DNA from: Bradyrhizobium guangxiense
GTDB lineage: Bacteria > Pseudomonadota > Alphaproteobacteria > Rhizobiales > Xanthobacteraceae
Direction of reading: 5' to 3'
Assembly (NCBI RefSeq): GCF_004114915.1
Contig: NZ_CP022219.1
Location: forward strand, 4,990,501-5,054,500
DNA: 64,000 nt
A model generated the notes under the pieces. It was not told where the DNA came from. It ran no database searches and was given only the letters and a program-made list of their open reading frames with translations. Positions 1 to 7,850 of the stretch are shown in pieces. Both the position numbers and the translations under genes were made by a program. Numbering within the stretch: the stretch's first letter is position 1; the number at the start of each line of letters is the position of its first letter.

Positions 1-219
1 GTTGACGGCGACGGCGAGGCTGGACTCACTGACGTGAAGCTCGGACCAGACCGCGTCGAGCAACTCGTCCTTGGTGACGAGCTCGCCGGGACGATCGACC
101 AGACAGCAGAGAACCTCGAACGGCTTCGGCGGCAGCGCGATCCGCTCCGCTCCTCGCCACAACAGCGCGTTGGCCCGATCGAGCCGGAATTCACCAAAGG
201 CAAGCGCGTCTCTACGCAC
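1..219 (-). CDS. Winged-helix (OmpR/CadC-type) transcriptional regulator, N-terminal part only
   Basis: The minus strand reads VRRDALAFGEFRLDRANALL, then ALPPKPFEVLCCLVDRPGE and a stretch ending in LLDAVW, which matches the Trans_reg_C winged-helix DNA-binding fold at the start of a protein. The frame stays open to base 1, so the rest lies outside the window. GTG at 219 is preferred because GGAGG sits a few bases upstream; GTG 228 and TTG 267 are in-frame alternatives. Proteins starting this way often continue into an adenylate-cyclase/ATPase or TPR domain, but that part is not visible, so the signal and targets are unknown. Confidence 0.75.
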   Translation of the reverse strand, partial: MRRDALAFGEFRLDRANALLWRGAERIALPPKPFEVLCCLVDRPGELVTKDELLDAVWSELHVSESSLAVAVN

Positions 220-421
220 AGCTTCCACCTCCGGATACTGCCCGATCTTAAGGGAAAGCTCAGCCAAATGTAAGGACGCCCTAAAGACCTGCGCCCTGCG
301 CCGGCCCTAGCATCGCCCTGTTCATTTCAGAGGCGCCGGCAAGGCGCCGGACCGCCTTTTCATCGTGCCGCCATTTCAATCGGCGGGCAGTTGATGCCCG
401 AATTTTGGCAGGGAGTTGGCT

Positions 422-607
422 ATGAGCATTTTGAGGCCCCAGGCGATTTCGCCTCTCGCCGTCGCCGTCGCCGTACGCCGTTACGACGTCAGGGTCATAT
501 TGAGCGTCACCGTCCTCAGCCGCGTTTTCCTCGTTGCCATCTATCTTGCGTGCGCCGGCCCCAGCCTGTCCGGGGCCGACCTCACCAACGTCATCGCGCT
601 GCCATGA
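422..607 (+). CDS. Small hypothetical protein (61 aa), weak
   Basis: ATG at 422 follows GGGAG at a good ribosome-binding distance. The protein is short and moderately hydrophobic in its second half (a stretch around ILSVTVLSRVFLVAIYLACA could span a membrane). Its TGA overlaps the ATG of the next small ORF as ATGA, as in translationally coupled genes. No family is recognised. In DNA of this GC content, short open frames are common by chance, so support rests on the ribosome-binding site and the stop-start overlap only. Confidence 0.35.
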   Translation: MSILRPQAISPLAVAVAVRRYDVRVILSVTVLSRVFLVAIYLACAGPSLSGADLTNVIALP

Positions 608-807
608 ACTCGGGACCGCTCGAATGGTGCATCGAGATCGCGGTCATCGCCGCGATCTGCATCGGGATTTTCGCAACCGCGTATGTCCATATCAGCGCGC
701 CGGATCGGGACTCTCGCCGCGCGCCTGGAGGCCCGGCCGCCTGCTTTCAGCGCTCCGCGAGCAGCGCAAATATCGGAACGCTCTCGCACGGCCGGCACCC
801 CGCTTGA
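604..807 (+). CDS. Small putative single-span membrane protein (67 aa), weak
   Basis: The frame starts at the ATGA overlap with the preceding ORF. Residues about 8-27 (from EWCIEIAVIAAICIGI onward) form one convincing hydrophobic segment, followed by an Arg/Ser-rich tail without recognisable motifs. It converges on the Gly/Tyr-rich secreted gene at 833. No homologous family is recognised. It could be a real small membrane protein or a chance frame. Confidence 0.35.
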   Translation: MNSGPLEWCIEIAVIAAICIGIFATAYVHISAPDRDSRRAPGGPAACFQRSASSANIGTLSHGRHPA

Positions 808-832
808 TCGGGGTGCCTGCCTGCGCGTGCGA

Positions 833-1273
833 TCACCAATATCGGCGATAATAGTGTCGGTGATAGACCCGGTACGGCCGGTAGTAGCCATAGCTGTAAT
901 ACGGACGATAGGGCCGATAATAGCGGGGATAGGCATAGGCCGGGGCATATCCATAGCCGCCGTAATAGGCCGGGGCATAGCCGTAGCCGTAGCCGGGATA
1001 GCCATAGCCGCCATAATAGGGGCCGCCGTAATAGCCATAGCCGTACGGCGCGCCGCTGGCGATGGCGCCACCGATGATCATGCCGGCCGCAAGACCGCCG
1101 AGGCCCCAGCCCCAGCCGCCACCGCGCCAATGCACCTGCGTGACGTCGTCGCCGACCGCGGCCTTCATGGTCGCGACGTTGGTCGGCAGAGGCGCCGCCG
1201 CCGCCTGCTGAATTTGGCCGGCAACGACCATGCCGGCGAGCGAACAGGCAATTGCCGTTTTCCAGATCCTCAT
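833..1273 (-). CDS. Secreted Gly/Tyr-rich low-complexity protein
   Basis: ATG at 1273 follows AGGAG. The first ~25 residues (MRIWKTAIACSLAGMVVAG, then ending ...AAAA) are a clear Sec signal peptide. A short middle part precedes a Gly-rich segment resembling a glycine-zipper (GWGWGLGGLAAGMIIGGAIA). The last ~75 residues are repeats of GYGY, YYGG, YRPY and YRPYY, ending in HRHYYRRYW. Small proteins of this make-up are common in rhizobia and carry no enzymatic motif; they are probably periplasmic or envelope-associated. The longer upstream frame (to 1333) has no ribosome site and would place sequence before the signal peptide, so it was not used. Confidence 0.8.
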   Translation of the reverse strand: MRIWKTAIACSLAGMVVAGQIQQAAAAPLPTNVATMKAAVGDDVTQVHWRGGGWGWGLGGLAAGMIIGGAIASGAPYGYGYYGGPYYGGYGYPGYGYGYAPAYYGGYGYAPAYAYPRYYRPYRPYYSYGYYRPYRVYHRHYYRRYW

Positions 1274-1650
1274 CGTCTCAACTCCTGTCTGACGTTTCGC
1301 TTGGAAAAGGATCGCAGCGTCATGATCGGGCATCCTTGCGCCAAGTCAAAGTCCGGACTTTCGAAGCCGGATTTGCGTGCGGCGCACAACTCTCCTTCAC
1401 GCCTCGTTTTCTGCCTCGTCGCGAGACGGTCCCCGACGCACGGGTCGGGCCGACGCGCCCGCTCGGCCCCGCGTAACCGCGGTGCGATTCCGGAGCCCGG
1501 CGGCAGGGGCAAAGCATTAAGCTTCCCGCGTTCGCAACCAACAACCTACTTCACGATTTACTATGCGTACCGTTACTATCGGTTCCAAGGGCGCGGGGCT
1601 TCTCGCGACAAATGGCCTCGGTCTGCGCCGGGCGTGAGTGGGAGGATAAT
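1274..1650. other. Intergenic region before glgC, no gene seen
   Basis: This 377-base gap separates two divergent genes and must hold their promoters. Open frames on either strand have no ribosome sites and no recognisable protein motifs. AT content rises between about 1510 and 1590, which is the likely glgC promoter area, but no convincing -35/-10 pair was identified. Confidence 0.5.
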
Positions 1651-2913
1651 ATGAGTGCCGTCGGTAATGAGCCGCTCGCCCGTCAGGCGCTGGCATTCGT
1701 CCTGGCCGGAGGTCGCGGCAGCCGGCTCCTGGAGCTGACGGATCGGCGTGCCAAGCCTGCCGTTTATTTCGGCGGCAAGTCCCGCATCATCGATTTCGCG
1801 CTGTCGAACGCCGTCAATTCGGGCATCCGCCGCATCGCGGTGGCGACCCAGTACAAGGCGCACAGCCTGATCCGGCATCTTCAGATGGGCTGGAACTTCT
1901 TCCGTCCCGAACGCAACGAGAGCTTCGACATCCTCCCCGCGAGCCAGCGCGTGTCGGAGAATATGTGGTATGTCGGCACGGCGGACGCGGTCTACCAGAA
2001 CATCGACATCATCGAATCCCACGCCTGCCGCTTCATCGTGGTGCTGGCCGGCGACCACATCTATAAAATGGACTACGAGGTGATGCTGCGTCAGCACGTC
2101 GAGAGCGGCGCCGACGTCACGGTCGGCTGCCTTGAGATGCCGCGCGCGGAATCCTCGGGGTTCGGCATCATGCATATCGACGAGAACGGCTGGATTCAGG
2201 AGTTTCTGGAGAAGCCGAAAGATCCGCCACCGATGCCGGGCAAGCCGGACGTTTCGCTCGCCAGCATGGGCATCTACGTGTTCAACGCCAAACTCCTGTT
2301 CGACCAGCTGAAGCGCGACGCCGAGGACCCGAACTCCAACCACGATTTCGGCAGGGACATCATTCCCTATCTCGTCAAGAACGGCCGCGCCATCGCGCAC
2401 CAGTTCTCGACGTCCTGCGTGCGCTCCAGCAGCAACAACGGCGCCTATTGGCGCGATGTCGGCACCGTCGACGCTTACTGGTCCGCCAACATCGATCTCA
2501 CCGACGTCGTGCCGGAGCTCGATCTGTTCGACCGCGCCTGGCCGATCTGGTCCTATGCGGAGATCACGCCGCCGGCCAAATTCGTCCATGACGAGGAAAG
2601 CCGGCGCGGCCAGGCCGTGAGCTCGCTGGTCTCCGGCGGCTGCATCATCTCTGGCGCCTCGCTGCGCCGCTCGCTGCTGTTCACCGGCGTGCGCGTCAAT
2701 TCCTACGCCAATGTCGAGAACGCCGTGATCATGCCCTATGTGAATGTCGGCCGCGGTGCGCGGCTGAAGAACGTCGTGATCGATCGCGGCGTCGAGATTC
2801 CGGAAGGGCTCGTCGTCGGCGAGGACCCGCAGCATGATGCCCAGCGCTTTCGCACCACCGAGCAGGGCATCTCGCTCATCACCCAGCCGATGCTCGACAG
2901 GCTCAATACATGA
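1651..2913 (+). CDS. glgC: Glucose-1-phosphate adenylyltransferase (ADP-glucose pyrophosphorylase)
   Basis: Makes ADP-glucose from ATP and glucose-1-phosphate, the committed step of bacterial glycogen synthesis, in the cytoplasm. The 420 residues contain the nucleotidyltransferase start [20 protein letters not shown], the GTADAVYQN and [11 protein letters not shown] motifs, an EKP motif, and a C-terminal left-handed beta-helix region ([18 protein letters not shown]). Length is normal for the family. ATG 1651 is chosen because GGAGG lies just upstream; the frame extends 13 codons further without a ribosome site. It overlaps glgA by ATGA, so the two are translationally coupled. Confidence 0.97.
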   Translation: MSAVGNEPLARQALAFVLAGGRGSRLLELTDRRAKPAVYFGGKSRIIDFALSNAVNSGIRRIAVATQYKAHSLIRHLQMGWNFFRPERNESFDILPASQRVSENMWYVGTADAVYQNIDIIESHACRFIVVLAGDHIYKMDYEVMLRQHVESGADVTVGCLEMPRAESSGFGIMHIDENGWIQEFLEKPKDPPPMPGKPDVSLASMGIYVFNAKLLFDQLKRDAEDPNSNHDFGRDIIPYLVKNGRAIAHQFSTSCVRSSSNNGAYWRDVGTVDAYWSANIDLTDVVPELDLFDRAWPIWSYAEITPPAKFVHDEESRRGQAVSSLVSGGCIISGASLRRSLLFTGVRVNSYANVENAVIMPYVNVGRGARLKNVVIDRGVEIPEGLVVGEDPQHDAQRFRTTEQGISLITQPMLDRLNT

Positions 2914-4364
2914 CGCCTGTTCGCGTCCTCGCGGTCGCTTCCGAAGTCTATCCCATCGTCAAGACCGGCGGCCTCGCCGATGTCGCCGGTGCGCTGCCGG
3001 TCGCGTTGAAGGCACACGACGTCGAGATGCGCACCTTGATGCCGGGTTATCCCGACGTGATGCGGATTGTCGCCGGCACGCAGGAAATCTGGCGCTGGCC
3101 GAACTATTTCGGCGGACCTGGCCGGCTGCTCGCAGGCTCCTACGACGGGCTCGACCTGTTCGTGCTCGACGTGCCGCATCTCTATGCGCGGCCGGGCAAT
3201 CCCTATGTCACCCCTGATGGCGTCGACTGGCCGGACAATGGCCTGCGCTTCGCGGCGCTGTCGCGCGTCGCCGCCGATATCGGCCACGGCCTCGTGCCCG
3301 CGTTCGTGCCGGATGTCGTGCACGCCCATGACTGGCAGGCCGGGCTCGCGCCGGCCTATCTGCACTATGACAATCGCCCGCGGCCGGCCACCGTGATGAC
3401 CATCCACAACATGGCCTATCAGGGCAAGTTCGCACGTGAGCTGATCGGGTCGATCGGCCTGCCCTGGGGCTCGTTCAACGTTCATGGCCTCGAATATTTC
3501 GGCGGCATCAGCTTCCTGAAGGCCGGCCTGCAATTCGCCGACCGCATCACCACGGTGTCGCCGACCTACGCGCGGGAGATCCAGAGCGACGAAGGCGGCA
3601 TGGGGCTCGGCGGTCTCTTGCGCGAACGCGCGCATGTGCTGAGCGGCATCCTCAACGGCATCGACATCTCGGTGTGGAATCCGCAAGCAGATCCGCACAT
3701 CGCCTACCGTTACGGCGCCGACGAGCTCACGTTCCGGGCCGCCAACAAGGCGGTGCTGCAGCAGCAATTCAATCTCGATTCCTCGGACGAGGCACCGCTG
3801 CTCGGCGTCATCAGCCGGCTGTCGTGGCAGAAGGGGCTCGATCTCCTGCTCGAGACCATTCCGACTATCTTGGGCGAAGGCATGCAGCTCGCGCTGCTCG
3901 GCAGCGGCGACCGCGATCTCCAGGACCGCTATCAGGCTGCGGCCCGCGCCAATCCCGGCCGGATCGGCGTCGTGATCGGCTATGACGAAATCCTGGCGCA
4001 CCTGCTCCAGGCCGGATCGGACGCGCTGATCGTGCCCTCGCGTTTCGAGCCATGCGGCCTGACCCAGCTCTGCGCGCTGCGCTATGGCGCGGTCCCGATC
4101 GTCTCGCGCGTCGGCGGGCTCGAGGACACTATCGTCGATATCGGCGAGGCCGACGCATCCGGCCGCGATGCCACCGGTTTCAAGTTCGCGCCTGTGACGG
4201 CGGAGGCCCTCGCCGGCACGCTGCGCAAGGCCAACACCGCCTTCCACGACAAGCAGACCTGGCGGCGTCTGCAACGCAACGGCCTTGCGACCGACGTCTC
4301 CTGGCGCAACCGCGCCGGCGACTATGCCGCGCTGTATCGCAGCCTGATGACGGAGCGCGCCTGA
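2910..4364 (+). CDS. glgA: Glycogen synthase (ADP-glucose type)
   Basis: GT5-family glucosyltransferase that extends alpha-1,4-glucan from ADP-glucose. The N-terminal [13 protein letters not shown] motif binds ADP-glucose; [15 protein letters not shown]-like [11 protein letters not shown], and the C-terminal [12 protein letters not shown] and GGLEDTI motifs complete the GT-B fold. At 484 residues it is full length. The ATG overlaps the glgC stop. glgB, glgX and glgP are not in this window, so branching and breakdown are encoded elsewhere. Confidence 0.97.
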   Translation: MTPVRVLAVASEVYPIVKTGGLADVAGALPVALKAHDVEMRTLMPGYPDVMRIVAGTQEIWRWPNYFGGPGRLLAGSYDGLDLFVLDVPHLYARPGNPYVTPDGVDWPDNGLRFAALSRVAADIGHGLVPAFVPDVVHAHDWQAGLAPAYLHYDNRPRPATVMTIHNMAYQGKFARELIGSIGLPWGSFNVHGLEYFGGISFLKAGLQFADRITTVSPTYAREIQSDEGGMGLGGLLRERAHVLSGILNGIDISVWNPQADPHIAYRYGADELTFRAANKAVLQQQFNLDSSDEAPLLGVISRLSWQKGLDLLLETIPTILGEGMQLALLGSGDRDLQDRYQAAARANPGRIGVVIGYDEILAHLLQAGSDALIVPSRFEPCGLTQLCALRYGAVPIVSRVGGLEDTIVDIGEADASGRDATGFKFAPVTAEALAGTLRKANTAFHDKQTWRRLQRNGLATDVSWRNRAGDYAALYRSLMTERA

Positions 4365-4425
4365 GGCGGCCAGGCCCGCGGCCCCGGAAGCACGATCCTC
4401 GCCGAATCCATGCTATAGAGCCGGC

Positions 4426-4686
4426 ATGGAACCCGTCGTGATCAAGCTGATCGGCTTTGCCGCCGCCACCTGCACCACCGTGGCCTACGCGCCGCAAGCC
4501 ATCAAGGTGTGGAAGACCCGCTCCACCGGCGACATCTCGCTCGGCATGTTTCTGGTGATGGTGCTGGGCCTGGCGCTCTGGCTGATCTACGGCCTGCTAT
4601 CCGGCGATGCGCCGCTCGTCGCCGCCAACGCCATCACCATGGTGCTCGCCGGCGGCATTTTGTTCATGAAGCTGAAATACGGGTGA
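4426..4686 (+). CDS. SemiSWEET sugar carrier
   Basis: An 86-residue protein with three predicted membrane helices and the PQ-loop signature TVAYAPQAIKVWKTRSTGDIS typical, split here as TVAYAPQAIKVW and TRSTGDIS, of the MtN3/SWEET half-transporters. SemiSWEETs work as homodimers, alternating access for mono- or disaccharides across the inner membrane without energy coupling. It sits 61 bases after glgA on the same strand, suggesting a link between sugar movement and glycogen turnover; whether it is co-transcribed is not shown. CTATAG about 12 bases before the ATG resembles a -10 element and could give a separate, nearly leaderless transcript. Confidence 0.93.
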   Translation: MEPVVIKLIGFAAATCTTVAYAPQAIKVWKTRSTGDISLGMFLVMVLGLALWLIYGLLSGDAPLVAANAITMVLAGGILFMKLKYG

Positions 4687-4728
4687 GGCTTTCTTCGCCT
4701 TTCCCTGCAAGCGGAGCGAGGGAGAAGA

Positions 4729-5523
4729 TCATCCAAACACATACGAGGCCATCGCCACGCTCGCGACCTCGTCGACGAAGACGCGCTTGCCGACGTCGCT
4801 GCCGGCGGCGCCGGCGGCCACCATCAGCGGCAGCAGATGGTCCTCGCGCGGATGCGCAAGGCGCGCGCTCGGCGCGTTCTCCCAGTCAATCAGCATCGCG
4901 TTGCGGCGAGCGGGATCCGGGTTGCTGATCGCCTCGTTCAGATAGGCCTCGAAATCGTAGGAGACGGGCTTGGACTCCGGCCGATTGAAGCCACGCATGT
5001 TGTGATAGGTCAGCCCGCTGCCGACGATGAGAATGCCCTCGTCGCGCAGCGCTGCGATCGCCTGGCCGACCTTGATATGCTCGGCCGCATCGTAAGCAGA
5101 CTTCAGCGAGAGCAGCACGATCGGCATGTCGGCGTTTGGATACATCAGCCCGAGCGGCACGAAGGTGCCGTGATCGAAACCCTGATTGGGATCTTCCCGG
5201 CAATCGAGGCCCGCGCCGACGAGCAACGCCTTCACCCTCGCCGCAAGCTCGGGCTGGCCGGGCGCCGGATATTTGAGGTGGTAGGTGTGCTCGGGGAAAC
5301 CGTAATAATCATACACCATCGGCGGGTGCGCCGAGGTCGACACGGTGAAGGCATCGGCCTCCCAGTGGCCGGTGATGACGAGCACGGCCTTCGGCCTTTC
5401 GGGGAGCAGCTGCGGCAAGCGGCCGAACTCCGCGGCGGTCCTGGCATACTGCACCCGCCTGTCCTCCATGAACGGCCAGGGCCCGCCGCCGTGCGACAGG
5501 AAGAGGGTCGGAAATCGCGTCAT
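4729..5523 (-). CDS. DODA-type extradiol aromatic ring-opening dioxygenase
   Basis: Class III (LigB) extradiol dioxygenase family, which includes bacterial YgiD and plant 4,5-DOPA dioxygenase; a single non-haem Fe(II) or zinc is used. Metal and active-site histidines are visible in LFLSHGGGPW, VITGHWEA, YGFPEHTYHLKYPAPG, GFDHGTFVPL and HPREDHLLPL. ATG 5523 gives 264 residues starting MTRFPTLFLSHGG, the usual family start; the longer upstream frame contains unrelated sequence. The natural substrate is unknown. Confidence 0.9.
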   Translation of the reverse strand: MTRFPTLFLSHGGGPWPFMEDRRVQYARTAAEFGRLPQLLPERPKAVLVITGHWEADAFTVSTSAHPPMVYDYYGFPEHTYHLKYPAPGQPELAARVKALLVGAGLDCREDPNQGFDHGTFVPLGLMYPNADMPIVLLSLKSAYDAAEHIKVGQAIAALRDEGILIVGSGLTYHNMRGFNRPESKPVSYDFEAYLNEAISNPDPARRNAMLIDWENAPSARLAHPREDHLLPLMVAAGAAGSDVGKRVFVDEVASVAMASYVFG

Positions 5524-5677
5524 GGGACTCGTCTCGTCGGCAATATGCGCGTGCCAGCGCCCGCGCGCTCGGCGCGAGCATAGGCGAACCGGGATGGTTA
5601 GCAAGCCGTTAACGATTTGCCGCCCAAAATCTGAGCCGTGGCCGAAGCAGTCGGCCTGAAGACAAGTGAGACGTAAG

Positions 5678-5857
5678 ATGAAGAAGTTTGCGCGGGGGGA
5701 CGTCGTCAACAGTGACAAGGGCCGCCGCGGCATCATTCGCGCCGCCTTCAAGTCGCGGGAAGGCCAGCAGTTCTACGCCGTCGAGAAGGACGGCGCGATG
5801 GACTATCTGGAGGAAGACCGACTGACCCCGCCCCCCCGCGTCGAGCTCGCGGCTTAA
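5678..5857 (+). CDS. Small charged hypothetical protein (59 aa)
   Basis: Starts MKKFARGDVVNSDKGRRGII and contains a short beta-rich, charged body ending in a Pro-rich tail. The pattern GD-V-N-x-GRRGIIRA suggests a small SH3/KOW-like barrel, but this is inference. ATG 5678 is preferred over an upstream in-frame codon at 5666. It lies between two minus-strand genes and would be monocistronic. Confidence 0.65.
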   Translation: MKKFARGDVVNSDKGRRGIIRAAFKSREGQQFYAVEKDGAMDYLEEDRLTPPPRVELAA

Positions 5858-5877
5858 ATCCACTCCATTTCATCGCG

Positions 5878-7332
5878 CTAGCGCGCGAGCCGGTCCAGAC
5901 GCTCCGCGACGGGATCGTCGCCGCTCGCCATGCGATCGTTCGTGATCAGCAGCAGGCGGTCGCGGCCTGCCGCAGCGTCCCAATGCGGCAGATCAGCACC
6001 GTTGGGATCACCGCTCCTGGCGAAGTTGATCCAATAGGACCGCATGCGGCTTGCGACCTCGCGATCACCGCGCGAGAAGATGCCCGCCCCGGGCACGCCC
6101 TCCGCACCGAAAATGAACTGCAGCTCGCGCCCGTGTCCGCCTTCGGGATTGGCGCGCCGGGCCTCCGGCACATAGGCGAAGCGATAGCGAAAGGTCGCCG
6201 CACCGCCTGCGGCATGCAGGCGCGTCAGCAGTCTTGCGGGCTCGGAAAAGACCTTGTCGGTATAAAACCTTGCCGCAAGGTCCGAAGGCCTGAGCAGGTC
6301 GGGATAGAGCTCGCGCAGCTCATCGCCCGTGATGCCTGACGATGCGACGTTCTTGACATCGGCCTCGCTGTCGAAGCCGGTCTCGTCGTCGTTCGAGCCG
6401 ATGATCAGGGGAATGCGGCTTTGATGTCCGGCCGCAAAGCCCGTCGCGACATCCTCGGTCACCAGACTTCCATCCATCATCGGCGCGAAGCTGCGCGGCG
6501 ATTTCTCCAGCAGATGTTTCTCGGCAGCCAGCAAGCGTCGCGGCTCGGCAGCGCGCAAGTCTACCTTCGGTCCGAGCGCTGCCACGACTTGCCGGCCGAC
6601 AGTGTCCGCCTCCTGCGCCGATTGCAGCCGGGCGCGAGCGGGGATCGATTGCAGAATGGCTTTCTGAAAGAGATCGCGCGATTGCGCAGACAGCATCAGA
6701 AGCGCGATCGACGTCGCACCTGCGCCACTGCCGAACAGCGTGACGTTGTTCGGATCGCCGCCGAAGGCCGCGATGTTGTCGTGAACCCAATGCAGTGCCG
6801 CGATCTGGTCCATCAGGCCGTAATTGCCGGAGCCGCCTTCCGACAGCGCGGGATAAGAGAGCCAGCCGAATGTACCGAGGCGATAATTGGCGGTCACCAC
6901 GATGAGGCCAGCCTGCGCCAGCCTGGCGCCGTCGAAGCGAAGATCGTTCGCGGTGCCGCTGACGAAGCTGCCGCCATGGATGAACATCATCACCGGCAGC
7001 GGGCCGTCGACCCCGAACGGACGGAACACGTTCAGCGTGAGACAATCCTCGCCCGCATCGGGCAGCGCCGGCTGAAGGCACGGCGCGCCGTACTCGTAGG
7101 CGGTGCGCATCTCCGAACTTTCCGGCGTCGGCTGCGGCGGGCGCCAGCGCAGCGCGCCGACCGGCGGCGCCGCGTAGGCCAGTCCCTTGAACGAGGCGAC
7201 CTCGCCTTCGACTGCGCCGAGCATCTGTCCTTCACGCGTCAACGCGAATGGAAACTGTCCGACCGGCTGAGCCACGGCCGAGCCGGCACAGAGCAGCGCG
7301 CAAACAGCAACAAGCGAAAGCAGGAAACGCAT
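5878..7332 (-). CDS. Type-B carboxylesterase-like protein lacking the catalytic serine
   Basis: A 484-residue secreted alpha/beta-hydrolase of the carboxylesterase/cholinesterase family: signal peptide (residues 1-21), FKGLAYAAPPVGALRW, EDCLTLNVFRP, the oxyanion motif FIHGGSFVSG, and FGGDPNNVTLFG. In active members the elbow reads GESAG; here it reads G201-S-G-A-G205, so the nucleophile position 203 is Gly (codon GGC at 6724-6726). The acid (GSNDDET) and histidine (GGHGREL) are kept. It may be a non-catalytic binding protein, or Ser202 may act instead; both are inference. Divergent to the small gene at 5678. Confidence 0.88.
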   Translation of the reverse strand: MRFLLSLVAVCALLCAGSAVAQPVGQFPFALTREGQMLGAVEGEVASFKGLAYAAPPVGALRWRPPQPTPESSEMRTAYEYGAPCLQPALPDAGEDCLTLNVFRPFGVDGPLPVMMFIHGGSFVSGTANDLRFDGARLAQAGLIVVTANYRLGTFGWLSYPALSEGGSGNYGLMDQIAALHWVHDNIAAFGGDPNNVTLFGSGAGATSIALLMLSAQSRDLFQKAILQSIPARARLQSAQEADTVGRQVVAALGPKVDLRAAEPRRLLAAEKHLLEKSPRSFAPMMDGSLVTEDVATGFAAGHQSRIPLIIGSNDDETGFDSEADVKNVASSGITGDELRELYPDLLRPSDLAARFYTDKVFSEPARLLTRLHAAGGAATFRYRFAYVPEARRANPEGGHGRELQFIFGAEGVPGAGIFSRGDREVASRMRSYWINFARSGDPNGADLPHWDAAAGRDRLLLITNDRMASGDDPVAERLDRLAR

Positions 7333-7411
7333 CTTCGAGACATCTCGATGCGCGGACGGGCTCCCTGCAGGTTATGCCCGCGACGGTCGGCGAGGCAAGT
7401 GTTGCGGCCGC

Positions 7412-7621
7412 CTAACGGCTTTTGCCGATGAGCTCCGCCAGCGCGCGCCGTGCGACGATGCCGAGCTCACCGAGCGTGGAGTGTCCCGCCTGCGCTGCCT
7501 CGATCAGACGCTCGGCGATGAATCTGCGGCTGTCGTGATCGCCGCCATGCGGCAATTGCCGGCACGTCTCCTCGAGGACGACGTCCATGTTCGCTTTGGT
7601 CCGCTCACTCAACTCTGGCAT
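7412..7621 (-). CDS. Small hypothetical protein (69 aa)
   Basis: Begins MPELSERTKANMDVVLEETC and is helical and charged throughout, with no known catalytic motif. The middle reads HGGDHDSRRFIAERLIEAA, a pattern seen in small rhizobial proteins of unknown role. ATG 7621 gives the natural start; a longer frame to 7660 is possible. It lies 79 bases upstream of the carboxylesterase on the same strand and may be co-transcribed. Confidence 0.65.
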   Translation of the reverse strand: MPELSERTKANMDVVLEETCRQLPHGGDHDSRRFIAERLIEAAQAGHSTLGELGIVARRALAELIGKSR

Positions 7622-7803
7622 CACACTTGGTCGCTGCGCGTGGCTTGTAACCGCAAGCATACACAGGGGGATCGAGCATGATTAGCCCGGGTAATCACGG
7701 CCATTGTGCATCGCGATGCGTGTAGCGCCGCAACATTCACGCCGCCGCGATGCCGCCGCAAAACAACCACCAAAGATTGCACTTGCTCTGATGACAAGCT
7801 GAA

Positions 7804-7824
7804 CCTGCAGCGATAGCCTGCAGG
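7804..7824. promoter_or_regulatory. Inverted repeat upstream of the monooxygenase fusion
   Basis: Perfect 7-base arms CCTGCAG and CTGCAGG separated by seven bases, ending 26 bases before the ATG at 7851. It could be an operator or a hairpin in the 5' leader. No regulator gene is adjacent, so the ligand is unknown. Confidence 0.4.
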
Positions 7825-7850
7825 CAAAACAACATACGGGAGGAAATGCG

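Noticed and set aside
300..360. Repeated GGCGCCGG with CCTTTT as a terminator
   Set aside because: The arms are short and self-complementary, and the T-tract is only four bases; it lies at the 5' side of the neighbouring genes, so it was not annotated.
683..1654. A 323-codon plus-strand frame across the Gly/Tyr-rich gene and the glgC upstream region
   Set aside because: It mirrors the repeat of the secreted protein (runs of Ile/Ala/Gly) and has no ribosome site.
2736..4274. A 512-codon minus-strand frame opposite glgC/glgA
   Set aside because: Antisense shadow with no recognisable motifs; glgA covers it fully.
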